34,144 bases of DNA, taken from contig JANYCG010000114.1 in assembly GCA_025360385.1 (NCBI GenBank), positions 1 to 34,144 of the forward strand, in the 5' to 3' direction. The notes under the pieces are model-generated. The model had not been told where the DNA came from. It did not search any database and saw only the letters and a list, made by a program, of their open reading frames with translations. Numbering within the stretch: position 1 is the first letter of the stretch; every line of letters starts with the position of its first letter. The stretch is from Burkholderiales bacterium. Its GTDB lineage: Bacteria > Pseudomonadota > Gammaproteobacteria > Burkholderiales > Burkholderiaceae_C. Positions 1 to 8,140 of the stretch are shown here, one piece after another. The position numbers and the translations under genes are program-made.

Positions 1-106
1 AAACGCTGACGGGCCAACCTTTGGCCAGCAAATTGCTGGCCATGCCACCGCCCATATTGCCCACGCCGATGATGCCCACAGGATAGGAAGAAGAGAAGTC
101 CGTCAT
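1..106 (-). CDS. NAD(P)-binding beta-hydroxyacid dehydrogenase, N-terminal fragment
   Basis: Only the first 35 codons are inside the window; the gene continues past the left edge. Read on the minus strand from ATG at 106, the protein has a short polar start followed by VGIIGVGNMGGGMASNLL, a Rossmann nucleotide-binding motif (GxGxMG, then A.NL). That pattern is typical of the 3-hydroxyisobutyrate dehydrogenase / 6-phosphogluconate dehydrogenase superfamily, which oxidises beta-hydroxyacids with NAD or NADP. The substrate cannot be told from this fragment. The gene lies downstream of rodA on the same strand, separated from it by a hairpin-rich tandem repeat. No clear Shine-Dalgarno is seen before the ATG. 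Confidence 0.75.
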   Translation of the reverse strand, partial: MTDFSSSYPVGIIGVGNMGGGMASNLLAKGWPVSV

Positions 107-120
107 CACTACACGCCATC

Positions 121-396
121 AGTTGGGGACAGCGCTTGCCCACTTCGTGTGGCTGCGGACTGTCCCACAATCAGAACCTCCAACATCCCGTTTCGAGTTG
201 GGGACAGAGCTTGCCCACTTCGTGTGGCTGCGGACTGTCCCACAATCAGAACCTCCAACAGCCCGTTTCGAGTTGGGGACAGAGCTTGCCCACTTCGTGT
301 GGCTGCGGACTGTCCCACAATCTGAACCTCCAACAGCCCGTTTCGAGTTGGGGACAGAGCTTGCCCACTTCGTGTGGCTGCGGACTGTCCCACAAT
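121..396. repeat. 75-bp tandem repeat array, 3 full copies plus a 51-bp partial copy
   Basis: Units start at 121, 196, 271 and 346, an exact 75-bp period; the last stops at 396, four bases from the rodA stop. The units differ by only one or two substitutions. Each carries an inverted repeat GGGACAG ... CTGTCCC (extendable to TTG...CAA with a bulged A). Inside it is a second short stem, GCCCAC-TTC-GTG(T)GGC, so RNA from either strand could fold into a long hairpin. The 24-bp remainder of each unit (TCAGAACCTCC...TTTCG) links the hairpins. The array fills almost all of the space between rodA and the next minus-strand gene. Because 75 is a multiple of three, several frames stay open through it, but these are not genes. 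It resembles REP/BIME-like palindromic repeats; that is an inference. Confidence 0.95.
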
Positions 397-399
397 ATC

Positions 400-1554
400 T
401 CATGATTGCACCAGGCGTTTTGATTTTGATATGGACATCAAAATCCCCAGCCCCAGGCCCAACGTGACCATGGCGGTGCCGCCATAACTGATGAAGGGCA
501 GCGGCACGCCCACCACCGGCAAGATGCCGCTGACCATGCCCATGTTGACAAATGCGTAGGTGAAAAAAATCAGCGTGACAGACCCGGCCAGCAAGCGCGA
601 AAACAGGGTGGGAGCCTCCAGCGCAATCATCAGGCCGCGCAAAATCAGGAAGGTAAATGCGCCAATCAGCGCCAAGTTGCCCAAGAGGCCAAACTCTTCC
701 GAGAACGCGGCAAAAATGAAATCCGTGGTGCGCTCGGGGATGAACTCCAGGTGCGTCTGCGTGCCTTGCATGAAACCCTTGCCGATGATGCCACCCGAGC
801 CAATCGCGATCATGCCCTGGATGATGTGGAAGCCCTTGCCCAACGGGTCGCGCGACGGATCCAGCAGGGTGCAGATGCGCTGCTGCTGGTAGTCGCGCAT
901 CAGCGGCCAGCTCACGCCGTCGGCGCACAGTTGCGGTTCAAACAATACCACACCAAGCACCACCAGCAGGCCGAACAAAACCGGCGGCGCAATCCATTTC
1001 CAGTGCAACCCGGCAAAAAAGATCACCGCCAGCCCCGCCACCAGAATCAGGATGGCTGTGCCCAAATCGGGCTGGCGCACGATCAGCCCGACAGGTAGCG
1101 CCAACAGCGCAGTAGCCACGCCAAAATCCATCGGCCGCAACTGGCCTTCGCGCTTTTGAAACCACCAGGCCAGCATCAGCGGCATGGCAATTTTGAGGAT
1201 TTCGCTGGGCTGGATCACCAGGCCCACATTCACCCAGCGCCGCGCCCCTTTTTTGGTGATGCCAAACACTGCCACGGCAACCAGCAGGGTCACGCCGACC
1301 ACGTACAGGGGCACCGCCAGCCGGGCCAGCCGCTGGGGCGGAATTTGCGCCACAAAAAACAGACAGGCCCCGGCGATCAGCATGTTGCGGCCATGCAATT
1401 CAAACTGCGAGCCGTGGTCGTGCCCGCTCGAATACATGGTCAGCAAGCCAAAACTTGCCAGTATCAACACCGCCAACGCCAGCGGGCCGTCAAAACCGCT
1501 GAACCAGGGCAGGATTCGGCTCGCAACAGAGGGTTTGTCGAACACGTGGGGCAT
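400..1554 (-). CDS. rodA: Rod shape-determining protein RodA (SEDS peptidoglycan polymerase)
   Basis: RodA is the integral membrane glycosyltransferase that polymerises lipid II during side-wall elongation together with PBP2. The protein is highly hydrophobic, with about ten membrane segments. It carries family hallmarks: KGARRWVNVG.....QPSE, QPDLGTAIL, DPLGKGFHIIQ, PERTTDFIFAAFSEEFGLLG, and the C-terminal VVGVPLPFISYGG. At 384 residues from ATG 1554 it matches the family (E. coli 370). GTG 1587 and ATG 1581 would add 11 or 9 residues; 1554 is preferred because GGGGGA lies 12 bases upstream. Here rodA is the first gene of its minus-strand unit, with a divergent lipoprotein gene upstream instead of the usual mrdA (PBP2). 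The stop codon almost touches the tandem repeat array. Confidence 0.95.
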   Translation of the reverse strand: MPHVFDKPSVASRILPWFSGFDGPLALAVLILASFGLLTMYSSGHDHGSQFELHGRNMLIAGACLFFVAQIPPQRLARLAVPLYVVGVTLLVAVAVFGITKKGARRWVNVGLVIQPSEILKIAMPLMLAWWFQKREGQLRPMDFGVATALLALPVGLIVRQPDLGTAILILVAGLAVIFFAGLHWKWIAPPVLFGLLVVLGVVLFEPQLCADGVSWPLMRDYQQQRICTLLDPSRDPLGKGFHIIQGMIAIGSGGIIGKGFMQGTQTHLEFIPERTTDFIFAAFSEEFGLLGNLALIGAFTFLILRGLMIALEAPTLFSRLLAGSVTLIFFTYAFVNMGMVSGILPVVGVPLPFISYGGTAMVTLGLGLGILMSISKSKRLVQS

Positions 1555-1580
1555 GGTTTGAATTATCCCCCAGCGCTTCA

Positions 1581-1609
1581 TTGACACAGTGTCCTTGTCA
1601 ATCCTTCAT
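1581..1609 (+). promoter_or_regulatory. Candidate promoter of the lipoprotein operon
   Basis: A perfect -35 TTGACA (1581-1586) is followed after 17 bp by CTTCAT (1604-1609), a poor -10. This would give a leader of roughly 115 bases before the ATG at 1733. The -35 is part of an inverted repeat, TTGACA ... TGTCAA (1581-1601), which overlaps the possible early rodA starts, so a regulator could act on both divergent genes. The leader contains GTGCCA ... TGGCAC, a possible hairpin. The -10 is weak, so this is tentative. Confidence 0.3.
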
Positions 1610-1732
1610 CAAAACAGGGGATGCGCCAATGTGCCAGTGCTGGGATGCTCAGGGCAGTGGCACAAAAAAGCTTGCACGAGATGGGCCGTTGCCACGCCAC
1701 CCAGACTATTTTTTTGCCAACAGGAGGATCCC

Positions 1733-4063
1733 ATGAAAACCATTCAGTTCAAACACCTGACCAAACATCTGGCATTGGCCTTGTCCAGTGTCAGTATTGC
1801 GGCCCTTTACGGCTGCGGCGGGGGCGGGGGCGGCAGCAGTCCAGCCGCGCCCGCAGTCGACGCCCAGATCGCGGTGTCGCCGTCGCTAGGACGCATCAGT
1901 GCGGGCACGCGGGTGGCCATGTTCAAACTTGACGGCAGCTTGATCTCGGAAGGAACCGTCGGCGCAGATGGCAAATGCTCACTCAGCCTGGCCGGTTACA
2001 AAGGCGCCATCCTGATGCGCGTGATTGCGTCAAAAACCACCACCTATTTTGACGAAAAGTCCAAAACCGACGTGCTGATGGGAGATGGCAAAACCTTAAG
2101 CGCCATGGCCGTCCAGCCCGGCGCCACACTCGGCGTCACGCCACTGACCAATGCAGCCGTCAAACTGCTTGAGGGCAGCAGCGGCGGCCTGGCCGGCGCC
2201 AGCAATGCCGACGTTCTGGCGAGCAACAAAAAAATTTCCGACCACTTCCCGGATGTTGCTGACATCCTTGCACCGCCCAAAATTGTCGACGCCAATACCA
2301 AAAATTCACTCGACGTTGCTGGGCCTGACGACAAATACGCCCTGCTTTTGGCCGCCCTGGCCACCAGCAGCAACAGCAACGCGCAGGATGCCTCGGATGC
2401 TCTGGCGACGGATTTGAAAGATGGCAAGCTCGACGGCCTGGACGCCAGCAGCGCCACACCCACTGCGCCGCTGGCGGGTTACGTGCCCGCCAACCTCGCC
2501 ACCGCCTACCAGGCAGCCGCCAAAGGCTTTGCCAATGACAGCAGCCAGTTGCTGATAGCCAAGTTGCCGCCTACCATCGTGATCGACTCGCCACCGGCAA
2601 CGGCCGTGGTGACACCACCCAAAACCAGCCTGGAGCAGGCCAAGGACATGTTTGCTGAATTTCGCACCACCAAAAATTCAGCCTCCAACAACGCCAAAGA
2701 CGGGTTTCTGGATGTGCAAAACACCCGCATGTCGAACGATGCCCAGAACAATGTCGCCCCCGAAATGAGCAGAGTGACTGACCGGCTGTATTACCTGAAC
2801 CGCACTGTCAAGGGTTTCGAAAGCGCGTCAGGCCAGGATGCAGGCAACGACGCGCCTTTTATCATTGGCAACTCCCCCGACACCAATTTGCCTACGCTGA
2901 CTCGCACCAGGGGCAACCCCAGCGGCGCTTGGTACAACAACGAATACCTTGAGTTTTGCTGGGCCGACAGCCTGACCCCAGCCAACGTGACCATCACCAA
3001 GTGCGCCATCAGCAAAAAAGACCCGAGCTACGCCAATGGCCTGGTCAGGATTGTGCTTGCTATGACGCGCACCGCCACCAACCAATACACCTACACAACC
3101 ATCAGAAAGCTGGTCCCATTGCAAACCTTGTCCCCAAATGTCACCTTCGGCCCCAGCATTGCCTTCGATGTGGATGGCTTGGGTAACGTCGTGCCCAACG
3201 GCGCAGGAACTTTGGTGAAAACCTTCACGGCCGCCAAACTCAGCAAATACGACATCAACGGCACCCTGTCTGCCTCTGCCATCACGGCCGCAGGCAACTT
3301 GGCGACCGGTGTGGACAACATCGCCGTCACGGCCGAGAAAACTTTGGTCTCAGGCAACATCTACCGCACGGCGGTTCAAGGTTCCGTCTCGACTGACAAG
3401 CTCAATGCGCCAGGCAAAACCGTGACGATTGCTTTGAGCGCGGGCAGCTATATCGACACCGATGAAACCAACCCAAGCAACATTCTGCCCGTCGGAGCAA
3501 AGTTCATTGGCAACGCCAAAACGCTGGACAGCGACTTCACAGGCATCTTTGATTTCACCGACTTCAGCGGCGATCAATTCAATGTCAACCGGCGCGCCAA
3601 CCGCATCGTCTTCGCCGGCACGGTGACCGACACCTCCAGTGGCGGCGCAGGCCAAATCCTTAAAGGCATTGTGGACGTCAACACCATCGCAGGGTACCCA
3701 CTTTACAACTCACAGGCCGCCGAAACCGCCGCCAACTTCTTGCGGAGCACTGTCAGCTTCACGGGCATCGTGCAAATGCCCAACCGGCCTGAACTGAAGC
3801 TGGTGCTGGCGGCCGTGCGTAGCGCCCAAAGGTCAGGTTCGATCAGCCTAAACTATTCCTACGGCTCGGTCAGCCTCACGGCCAGTGGTCCCTACAACGA
3901 CGCCGCCGTGTCGCAGTCGCTGACCCTGAGCAACCAGGACGGCATTGTGTGGGTGGCAAGCAGCGGCGGCACGGGCGTGGTGAGCAAATCAGGCACGCAA
4001 TTGGCGACCATCAGCAACGGCGTCATCCACTACATCGATGGCGTGTCAGAGTCGCTGAACTGA
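1733..4063 (+). CDS. Large glycine-rich lipoprotein of unknown function
   Basis: The start at 1733 is set by AGGAGG at 1722-1727; the frame is open further upstream but without a ribosome site. The 776-residue product begins with a basic segment and a hydrophobic stretch ending in a lipobox (LYGC, Cys about residue 29) followed by a run of glycines, so it should be lipidated and exported. Next comes a small Ig/carboxypeptidase-regulatory-like module (GTRVAMFKLDGSLISEGTV.ADGKCSLSLAGYKGAILMRV) and a VTPLTNAAVKLLEG segment, a layout common in betaproteobacterial surface lipoproteins. The remainder is rich in Asn, Thr, Ser and Ala, with beta-type sequence, and has no catalytic motif I recognise. 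It ends 20 bases before the next gene, which suggests an operon with that exported protein. Confidence 0.85.
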   Translation: MKTIQFKHLTKHLALALSSVSIAALYGCGGGGGGSSPAAPAVDAQIAVSPSLGRISAGTRVAMFKLDGSLISEGTVGADGKCSLSLAGYKGAILMRVIASKTTTYFDEKSKTDVLMGDGKTLSAMAVQPGATLGVTPLTNAAVKLLEGSSGGLAGASNADVLASNKKISDHFPDVADILAPPKIVDANTKNSLDVAGPDDKYALLLAALATSSNSNAQDASDALATDLKDGKLDGLDASSATPTAPLAGYVPANLATAYQAAAKGFANDSSQLLIAKLPPTIVIDSPPATAVVTPPKTSLEQAKDMFAEFRTTKNSASNNAKDGFLDVQNTRMSNDAQNNVAPEMSRVTDRLYYLNRTVKGFESASGQDAGNDAPFIIGNSPDTNLPTLTRTRGNPSGAWYNNEYLEFCWADSLTPANVTITKCAISKKDPSYANGLVRIVLAMTRTATNQYTYTTIRKLVPLQTLSPNVTFGPSIAFDVDGLGNVVPNGAGTLVKTFTAAKLSKYDINGTLSASAITAAGNLATGVDNIAVTAEKTLVSGNIYRTAVQGSVSTDKLNAPGKTVTIALSAGSYIDTDETNPSNILPVGAKFIGNAKTLDSDFTGIFDFTDFSGDQFNVNRRANRIVFAGTVTDTSSGGAGQILKGIVDVNTIAGYPLYNSQAAETAANFLRSTVSFTGIVQMPNRPELKLVLAAVRSAQRSGSISLNYSYGSVSLTASGPYNDAAVSQSLTLSNQDGIVWVASSGGTGVVSKSGTQLATISNGVIHYIDGVSESLN

Positions 4064-4083
4064 CAACTCAAAGCGACCAGCCC

Positions 4084-5286
4084 ATGGCCCGGGTCACGCT
4101 CCAAGCAGTCCGGCGCTTGGGCCTGTTCACCAAACGCCCCATTTGTTTGGCCTTGGGCATTCTGCTCAATGGGCAGGCCCAAGCGGATGGCCTGCTGGCC
4201 ATTGACAACCCGGCGCGCAACGGCACCCGGCCCCAAGCCTATGCCAGCGTGCAGGCCTTTGAAGGCAATGACCAAGTGGCGATGCGCGAGTTTGGCGCGA
4301 ACTGGCACGGTGACTACACGCCGCGCCCAGGCGCCAATTTGGCATTGCAAGTATTCAGGGCAGAGGCAGGCACCCAGTGGTTCGGGTATCGCCTGGGCCT
4401 GCTCGCCCGTGGTTTGGCAACGGCCCAAACCAACCGCGACACATCCGACCTTATCCATCAGAACAAATTGGCCCTGGGCTACGACATAGGCCGCAGCTAC
4501 ACCATCGACTACAAGCTGCAGGGATTTGACGCAACGGGCGTGCGCCTGAGCAAGTCGTTCTCGCTGGCAGCCGTTGGCCCATGGCATCTGCAATGGGGCG
4601 CAGGCGCTTCTTATTTGAGAGCACAGTCCGTCAAACTGGCAAGCTCCAGTGGCTCGGTGACAACGCTCAATACGAAAGACTTCAACGCGTCCGTGGGCAT
4701 GGTCACCAGCGACAACCGCATCAACCAGAGTGATTTGACCTACTTCAATGCGCCATTTGGCCGCATCACCAACCCAACTGGGGAGGGTTATGCGCTAGAC
4801 CTGGGCCTGCTGCTGGCGCATGAACCCAGTGGACTTGAATTTGACCTGGCCATCAACGACCTGACCGGCCAGATGACCTGGCGCGACCTGCCGCGCAATG
4901 TGGAGACCTTCAACAACTCCAACAAATTTTTTGACGCCAACGGTTTTGTGCAGTTCAACCCGACCACCACCCGCACCAGCAGTTTTGCCAACACCGTCCA
5001 GACGCTAGACCCCAAGGCCTGGTTGGCGGTCAGTTACCCGTGGTTGCAATGGCGCGTTCAGGCCGGTGCGAGCATTCTCAATGGCCAATGGCTGCCGCAA
5101 CTCGATGTCAAATATTCCTTCCATGCCAACTGGCAGTTGACAGCGCAGTACGACACCTATTTCAAAACCTATGGCCTGTTGCTGCAAACTCCATACTTTC
5201 AAATCGGCATCCGGGCCGACCAATTCAATCCAGATCAGACCAAAGCCATGGGCGTGTTTTTAGCGCTGAATTTACCGCTGGATTGA
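4084..5286 (+). CDS. Exported protein, probably outer-membrane beta-barrel-like
   Basis: 400 residues from ATG 4084. The upstream open frame overlaps the lipoprotein gene in another phase and is rejected. The N-terminus has arginines and lysine, a hydrophobic core (CLALGILLNG) and a QAQA-D cleavage site near residue 34, a classical Sec signal peptide. The mature part alternates polar and aromatic/aliphatic residues, with stretches such as WHLQWGAGASYL, LQWRVQAGASIL, LPQLDVKYSF and GLLLQTPYFQIGIRADQF. This looks like a series of amphipathic beta strands. It ends ALNLPLD and lacks the canonical C-terminal Phe of porins. I do not recognise a named family. It follows the lipoprotein gene by 20 bases, so the two products may form one envelope assembly or be co-exported; this is inference from spacing only. 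Confidence 0.8.
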   Translation: MARVTLQAVRRLGLFTKRPICLALGILLNGQAQADGLLAIDNPARNGTRPQAYASVQAFEGNDQVAMREFGANWHGDYTPRPGANLALQVFRAEAGTQWFGYRLGLLARGLATAQTNRDTSDLIHQNKLALGYDIGRSYTIDYKLQGFDATGVRLSKSFSLAAVGPWHLQWGAGASYLRAQSVKLASSSGSVTTLNTKDFNASVGMVTSDNRINQSDLTYFNAPFGRITNPTGEGYALDLGLLLAHEPSGLEFDLAINDLTGQMTWRDLPRNVETFNNSNKFFDANGFVQFNPTTTRTSSFANTVQTLDPKAWLAVSYPWLQWRVQAGASILNGQWLPQLDVKYSFHANWQLTAQYDTYFKTYGLLLQTPYFQIGIRADQFNPDQTKAMGVFLALNLPLD

Positions 5287-5351
5287 GCGCCCACACTGTC
5301 ACCGCCCTTTTATACTGCCGACTTTGGGCGCCAGCCCATCAGATTCGCCTG

Positions 5352-5939
5352 ATGCCCACCACCCACCTGCTCTACCTGCACGGCTTTCGCTCGTCGCCGC
5401 TATCGACCAAGGCTCGCTTGATGGCCGCCAGGGTGGCGCGCGCGCATCCCCGCGTCACCTGGTGGTGTCCGCAACTGCCGCCGTCCCCGCGCGAGGCCGG
5501 CGCCCTGATCGAACACGGCATTCAAGCCTGGCCGCCTGGCACGATGGCGGTGGTTGGCTCTTCACTGGGCGGGTTTTATGCCAGTTGGGTGGCAGAGCGT
5601 TGGGCTTGCAAAGCAGTGCTGCTCAACCCAGCCGTGGATCCGGCCCGCGACCTGGCCAAATACATTGGCGAACACACCAGCTGGCATGACCCGGCGGAGC
5701 GGTTTTTCTTCAAGGCAGGGTATGTGGACGAGTTGCGCCAACTCGCCGTCACGGGCCTGGCCCAGCCGCAAAATTACCTCGCCATCATCGCCAAAGGCGA
5801 CGAAGTGCTGGACTGGCGTGAGATGACGGGGCGTTACCCCGGCGCCTGCATCAAGCTGTTGGACGGCAGCGACCACGCGATCAGCGATTTTGCCGGCCAC
5901 ATGGATGAAGTTTTCAGCTTTTTGAACCTGCAGACCTAA
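5352..5939 (+). CDS. yqiA: YqiA/UPF0227-family alpha/beta-hydrolase esterase
   Basis: 195 residues, matching the small single-domain YqiA esterases (E. coli 193), which hydrolyse short acyl esters in the cytoplasm. It starts with the family signature LLYLHGFRSSP near residue 6. The nucleophile elbow GSSLGGFYA lies near residue 75, the acid region is GDEVLDW, and the catalytic histidine is in GSDHAISDF close to the C-terminus. The physiological substrate of the family is not well defined. ATG 5352 is chosen because homologues begin just before this signature; the frame is open upstream but overlaps the preceding gene. No good Shine-Dalgarno is present. A -10-like TATACT lies at 5311-5316. Confidence 0.85.
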   Translation: MPTTHLLYLHGFRSSPLSTKARLMAARVARAHPRVTWWCPQLPPSPREAGALIEHGIQAWPPGTMAVVGSSLGGFYASWVAERWACKAVLLNPAVDPARDLAKYIGEHTSWHDPAERFFFKAGYVDELRQLAVTGLAQPQNYLAIIAKGDEVLDWREMTGRYPGACIKLLDGSDHAISDFAGHMDEVFSFLNLQT

Positions 5940-6022
5940 ATTCCTATGGCCCAGCCGATGGGGAATTACTCCGCCATCCCCCGGCCGAAAGCAGTGAGCT
6001 GAATTGCAGGGACAATCTCCCC

Positions 6023-8104
6023 ATGTTTTTATTGTTTGATGAAGCCGGTAAATTTCTGGCCGGCAAGGTGTTGTCAGAGTCGGAAAGCTCGCTGCAAGTG
6101 GAGCTTGACAGCGGCAAACGTGTCAAGGTCAAGGCCGCCAATGCGCTGTTGAAGTTTGAAAAACCGGCACCTGCCGCCTTGGTGGCGGCTGCCCAGGCCA
6201 TGAGCCAGACGATAGAGCTGGAACTGGCCTGGGAGTTTTCACCCGAGGACGACTTTGGTTTTACCGACCTGGCGCGGGATTATTTTGCAAGCGGCGGCCA
6301 GAATGCCACACTGGAGCAGCAGGCCGCTGCGCTGTTTCGCCTGCATGAGTCCCCCCACTACTTTCGCCGCGCCGGCAGAGGGCGGTTTCGCAAGGCGGGC
6401 GCCGACGTGATTGCACTGGCGCTGGCCGCCATCGAGAAGAAAAAACTAATCGCCGAGCAAATCACCCAGTGGGTGGCTGACTTGAGCGCAGGCACTTGCC
6501 CGGAGCCCATCCGAGAACAGATTTACAAAATCCTGTTCAAGCCAGACAAAAACGCGCCCGAATACAAGGCGGTGGTGGAGGCCTCCCGCGCCACCCATCT
6601 GGCACCGCTGGACCTGCTGCAAAAGGCCGGCGCGATTAACTCGCCCTATCAGTTCCACTGGAAGCGCTTTTTGCTGGAGAATTTTCCCAAAGGCACTGGC
6701 TTCCCCGCTGTCGATGCGCCACTCATCACCGAGAGCTTGCCGTTGGCCCCGGTGCAGGCCTTCAGCATTGACGACTCGGCCACCACCGAAATCGACGATG
6801 CCTTGAGCGTGCAGGGCCTGGGCACCGGTGAGGTGGTTGTCGGTGTGCACATTGCCGCCCCCGGCCTGGCCGTGCAGCCAGGCGACGCCGTGGACAAACT
6901 CGGCCGCGCGCGGCTGTCTACCGTCTACATGCCGGGTTACAAAGTCACCATGCTGCCCGATGCGCTGGTGCAAAGCTACACCCTGCAAGAAGGGCGTGAC
7001 TGCCCGGCCGTGTCGCTTTACGTGACCCTGGACGAGGCCACGCTGGAGGTCAAAAGCAGCGTCACAAAACTGGAGCGTGTGCCAATTGCCGCCAACCTGC
7101 GGCACGACCAGCTCGATGCCTTGGTGACAGCCGAATGGCTTGAAAACCCGGACTTTGAACATGAAACAGAGCTAAAGTCCCCGTCAATAGGTCGTTATCA
7201 GCTATCTTTTTTATATAGACTGGCAAAACACCGCAAAGCCGGACGTGAGCTGGTGCGCGGCAAACCGGAAACCTTCAACCGGCCAGACTACAACTTCAAG
7301 CTGGTGGGCAACGGCAAGGCTGAACCCCAGGGCGACGAGCAGGTGCAGATCAGCATCCGGCAACGCGGCGCGCCGCTGGATTTGATCGTGGCCGAAGCGA
7401 TGATCCTGGCCAACAGCACCTGGGGCAGTTGGCTGGCCGAGCTGGGCGTGCCCGGCATTTACCGCAGCCAGGCTTCCTTGTTGCCGGGTGTGAAGGTGCG
7501 CATGGGCACCAAGGCGCTGCCGCATGCCGGCATTGGCGTGGCCGCCTACGCCTGGAGCACTTCGCCGCTGCGCCGTTACACCGACCTGGTCAACCAGTGG
7601 CAAATCATTGCCTGCGCCCGGCACGGCAAAACGGCGGCGTTGGCGGCGCCGTTCAAGCCCAAAGACGCAGAGCTGTTCTCCATCATCTCCAGCTTTGATT
7701 CAGCCTACTTCGCGTACAACGGTTTTCAGGGTGGGATGGAGCGTTTCTGGACGCTCAAATACCTTCGGCAAAACGGCATCAGCGAAATCACCGCCAGTGT
7801 TTTCAAAGAGAACATGGTGCGGGCCGACGACCTGCCCCTGGTGCTGCCGGTGATGGGTGGCAAAGACCTGCCACGCGGGGCGCGGGTGCGCGTGCGGCTG
7901 GGCGACATTGACGACATCACGCTGGACGTGGTGGGCACGGTGATTGAACGCCTGGATGCGCCGGCCGACGCGAACACGAGCACTACCGAGAACGCCGACG
8001 AAGACGACGACGATGGGCAAGTGGCCGGCCCCATTGCCATTGCGGTGGATATGGATGAGGCGGCCCCCGCAAACGAGGCACCCATCGCCGAAGTGGCCGC
8101 TTAA
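6023..8104 (+). CDS. RNB-domain (RNase II/R family) exoribonuclease
   Basis: 693 residues. RNB enzymes degrade RNA processively from the 3' end with Mg2+. The catalytic motif IDDSATTEIDDAL lies at about residues 248-260. Against E. coli RNase II (D201, D207, D209, D210) it keeps three of the four Asp, with Glu at the D207 position. Farther on are GRARLSTVYMPGYKVTMLPD and the conserved TSPLRRYTDLVNQW near residue 513. The N-terminal RNA-binding part is reduced, the C-terminal region after residue 590 is at best a degenerate S1-like fold, and the protein ends in an acidic tail (ADEDDDDG). Residues 385-399 are encoded by a ~43-bp AT-rich repeat (7176-7218), inserted in frame between the RNB core segments. 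It is a subfamily member distinct from Rnr proper. Confidence 0.88.
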   Translation: MFLLFDEAGKFLAGKVLSESESSLQVELDSGKRVKVKAANALLKFEKPAPAALVAAAQAMSQTIELELAWEFSPEDDFGFTDLARDYFASGGQNATLEQQAAALFRLHESPHYFRRAGRGRFRKAGADVIALALAAIEKKKLIAEQITQWVADLSAGTCPEPIREQIYKILFKPDKNAPEYKAVVEASRATHLAPLDLLQKAGAINSPYQFHWKRFLLENFPKGTGFPAVDAPLITESLPLAPVQAFSIDDSATTEIDDALSVQGLGTGEVVVGVHIAAPGLAVQPGDAVDKLGRARLSTVYMPGYKVTMLPDALVQSYTLQEGRDCPAVSLYVTLDEATLEVKSSVTKLERVPIAANLRHDQLDALVTAEWLENPDFEHETELKSPSIGRYQLSFLYRLAKHRKAGRELVRGKPETFNRPDYNFKLVGNGKAEPQGDEQVQISIRQRGAPLDLIVAEAMILANSTWGSWLAELGVPGIYRSQASLLPGVKVRMGTKALPHAGIGVAAYAWSTSPLRRYTDLVNQWQIIACARHGKTAALAAPFKPKDAELFSIISSFDSAYFAYNGFQGGMERFWTLKYLRQNGISEITASVFKENMVRADDLPLVLPVMGGKDLPRGARVRVRLGDIDDITLDVVGTVIERLDAPADANTSTTENADEDDDDGQVAGPIAIAVDMDEAAPANEAPIAEVAA
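7176..7218 (+). repeat. 43-bp dispersed element, copy A (inside the RNB ribonuclease gene)
   Basis: Begins AGTCCCCGTC, has AGCTAT at element positions 25-30 and ends with an AT-rich loop and ATAG. CTAT/ATAG can form a short stem. It is clearly more AT-rich than the flanking codons and adds KSPSIGRYQLSFLYR to the protein without a frameshift. It aligns without gaps over 30 positions to the copies at 11496, 18211, 23220 and 27370. Confidence 0.7.
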
Positions 8105-8126
8105 CTTTCACACCAAGGTCCGCCCC

Positions 8127-8132
8127 TAAAAT
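8127..8132 (+). promoter_or_regulatory. Candidate -10 element of the TonB-family gene, suggesting a leaderless mRNA
   Basis: TAAAAT (5 of 6 to TATAAT) ends 8 bases before the ATG at 8141, so transcription would begin at or next to the start codon. No Shine-Dalgarno is visible between them. No convincing -35 is seen at the right distance. Confidence 0.3.
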
Positions 8133-8140
8133 TCAGTGTC

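Noticed and set aside
121-396. CRISPR array
   Set aside because: There are no unique spacers; the whole 75-bp unit is repeated, and there is no cas gene nearby.
109-467. Open frames through the 75-bp array on both strands
   Set aside because: The period is a multiple of three, so any stop-free frame stays open; the products are perfect 25-residue repeats without ribosome sites.
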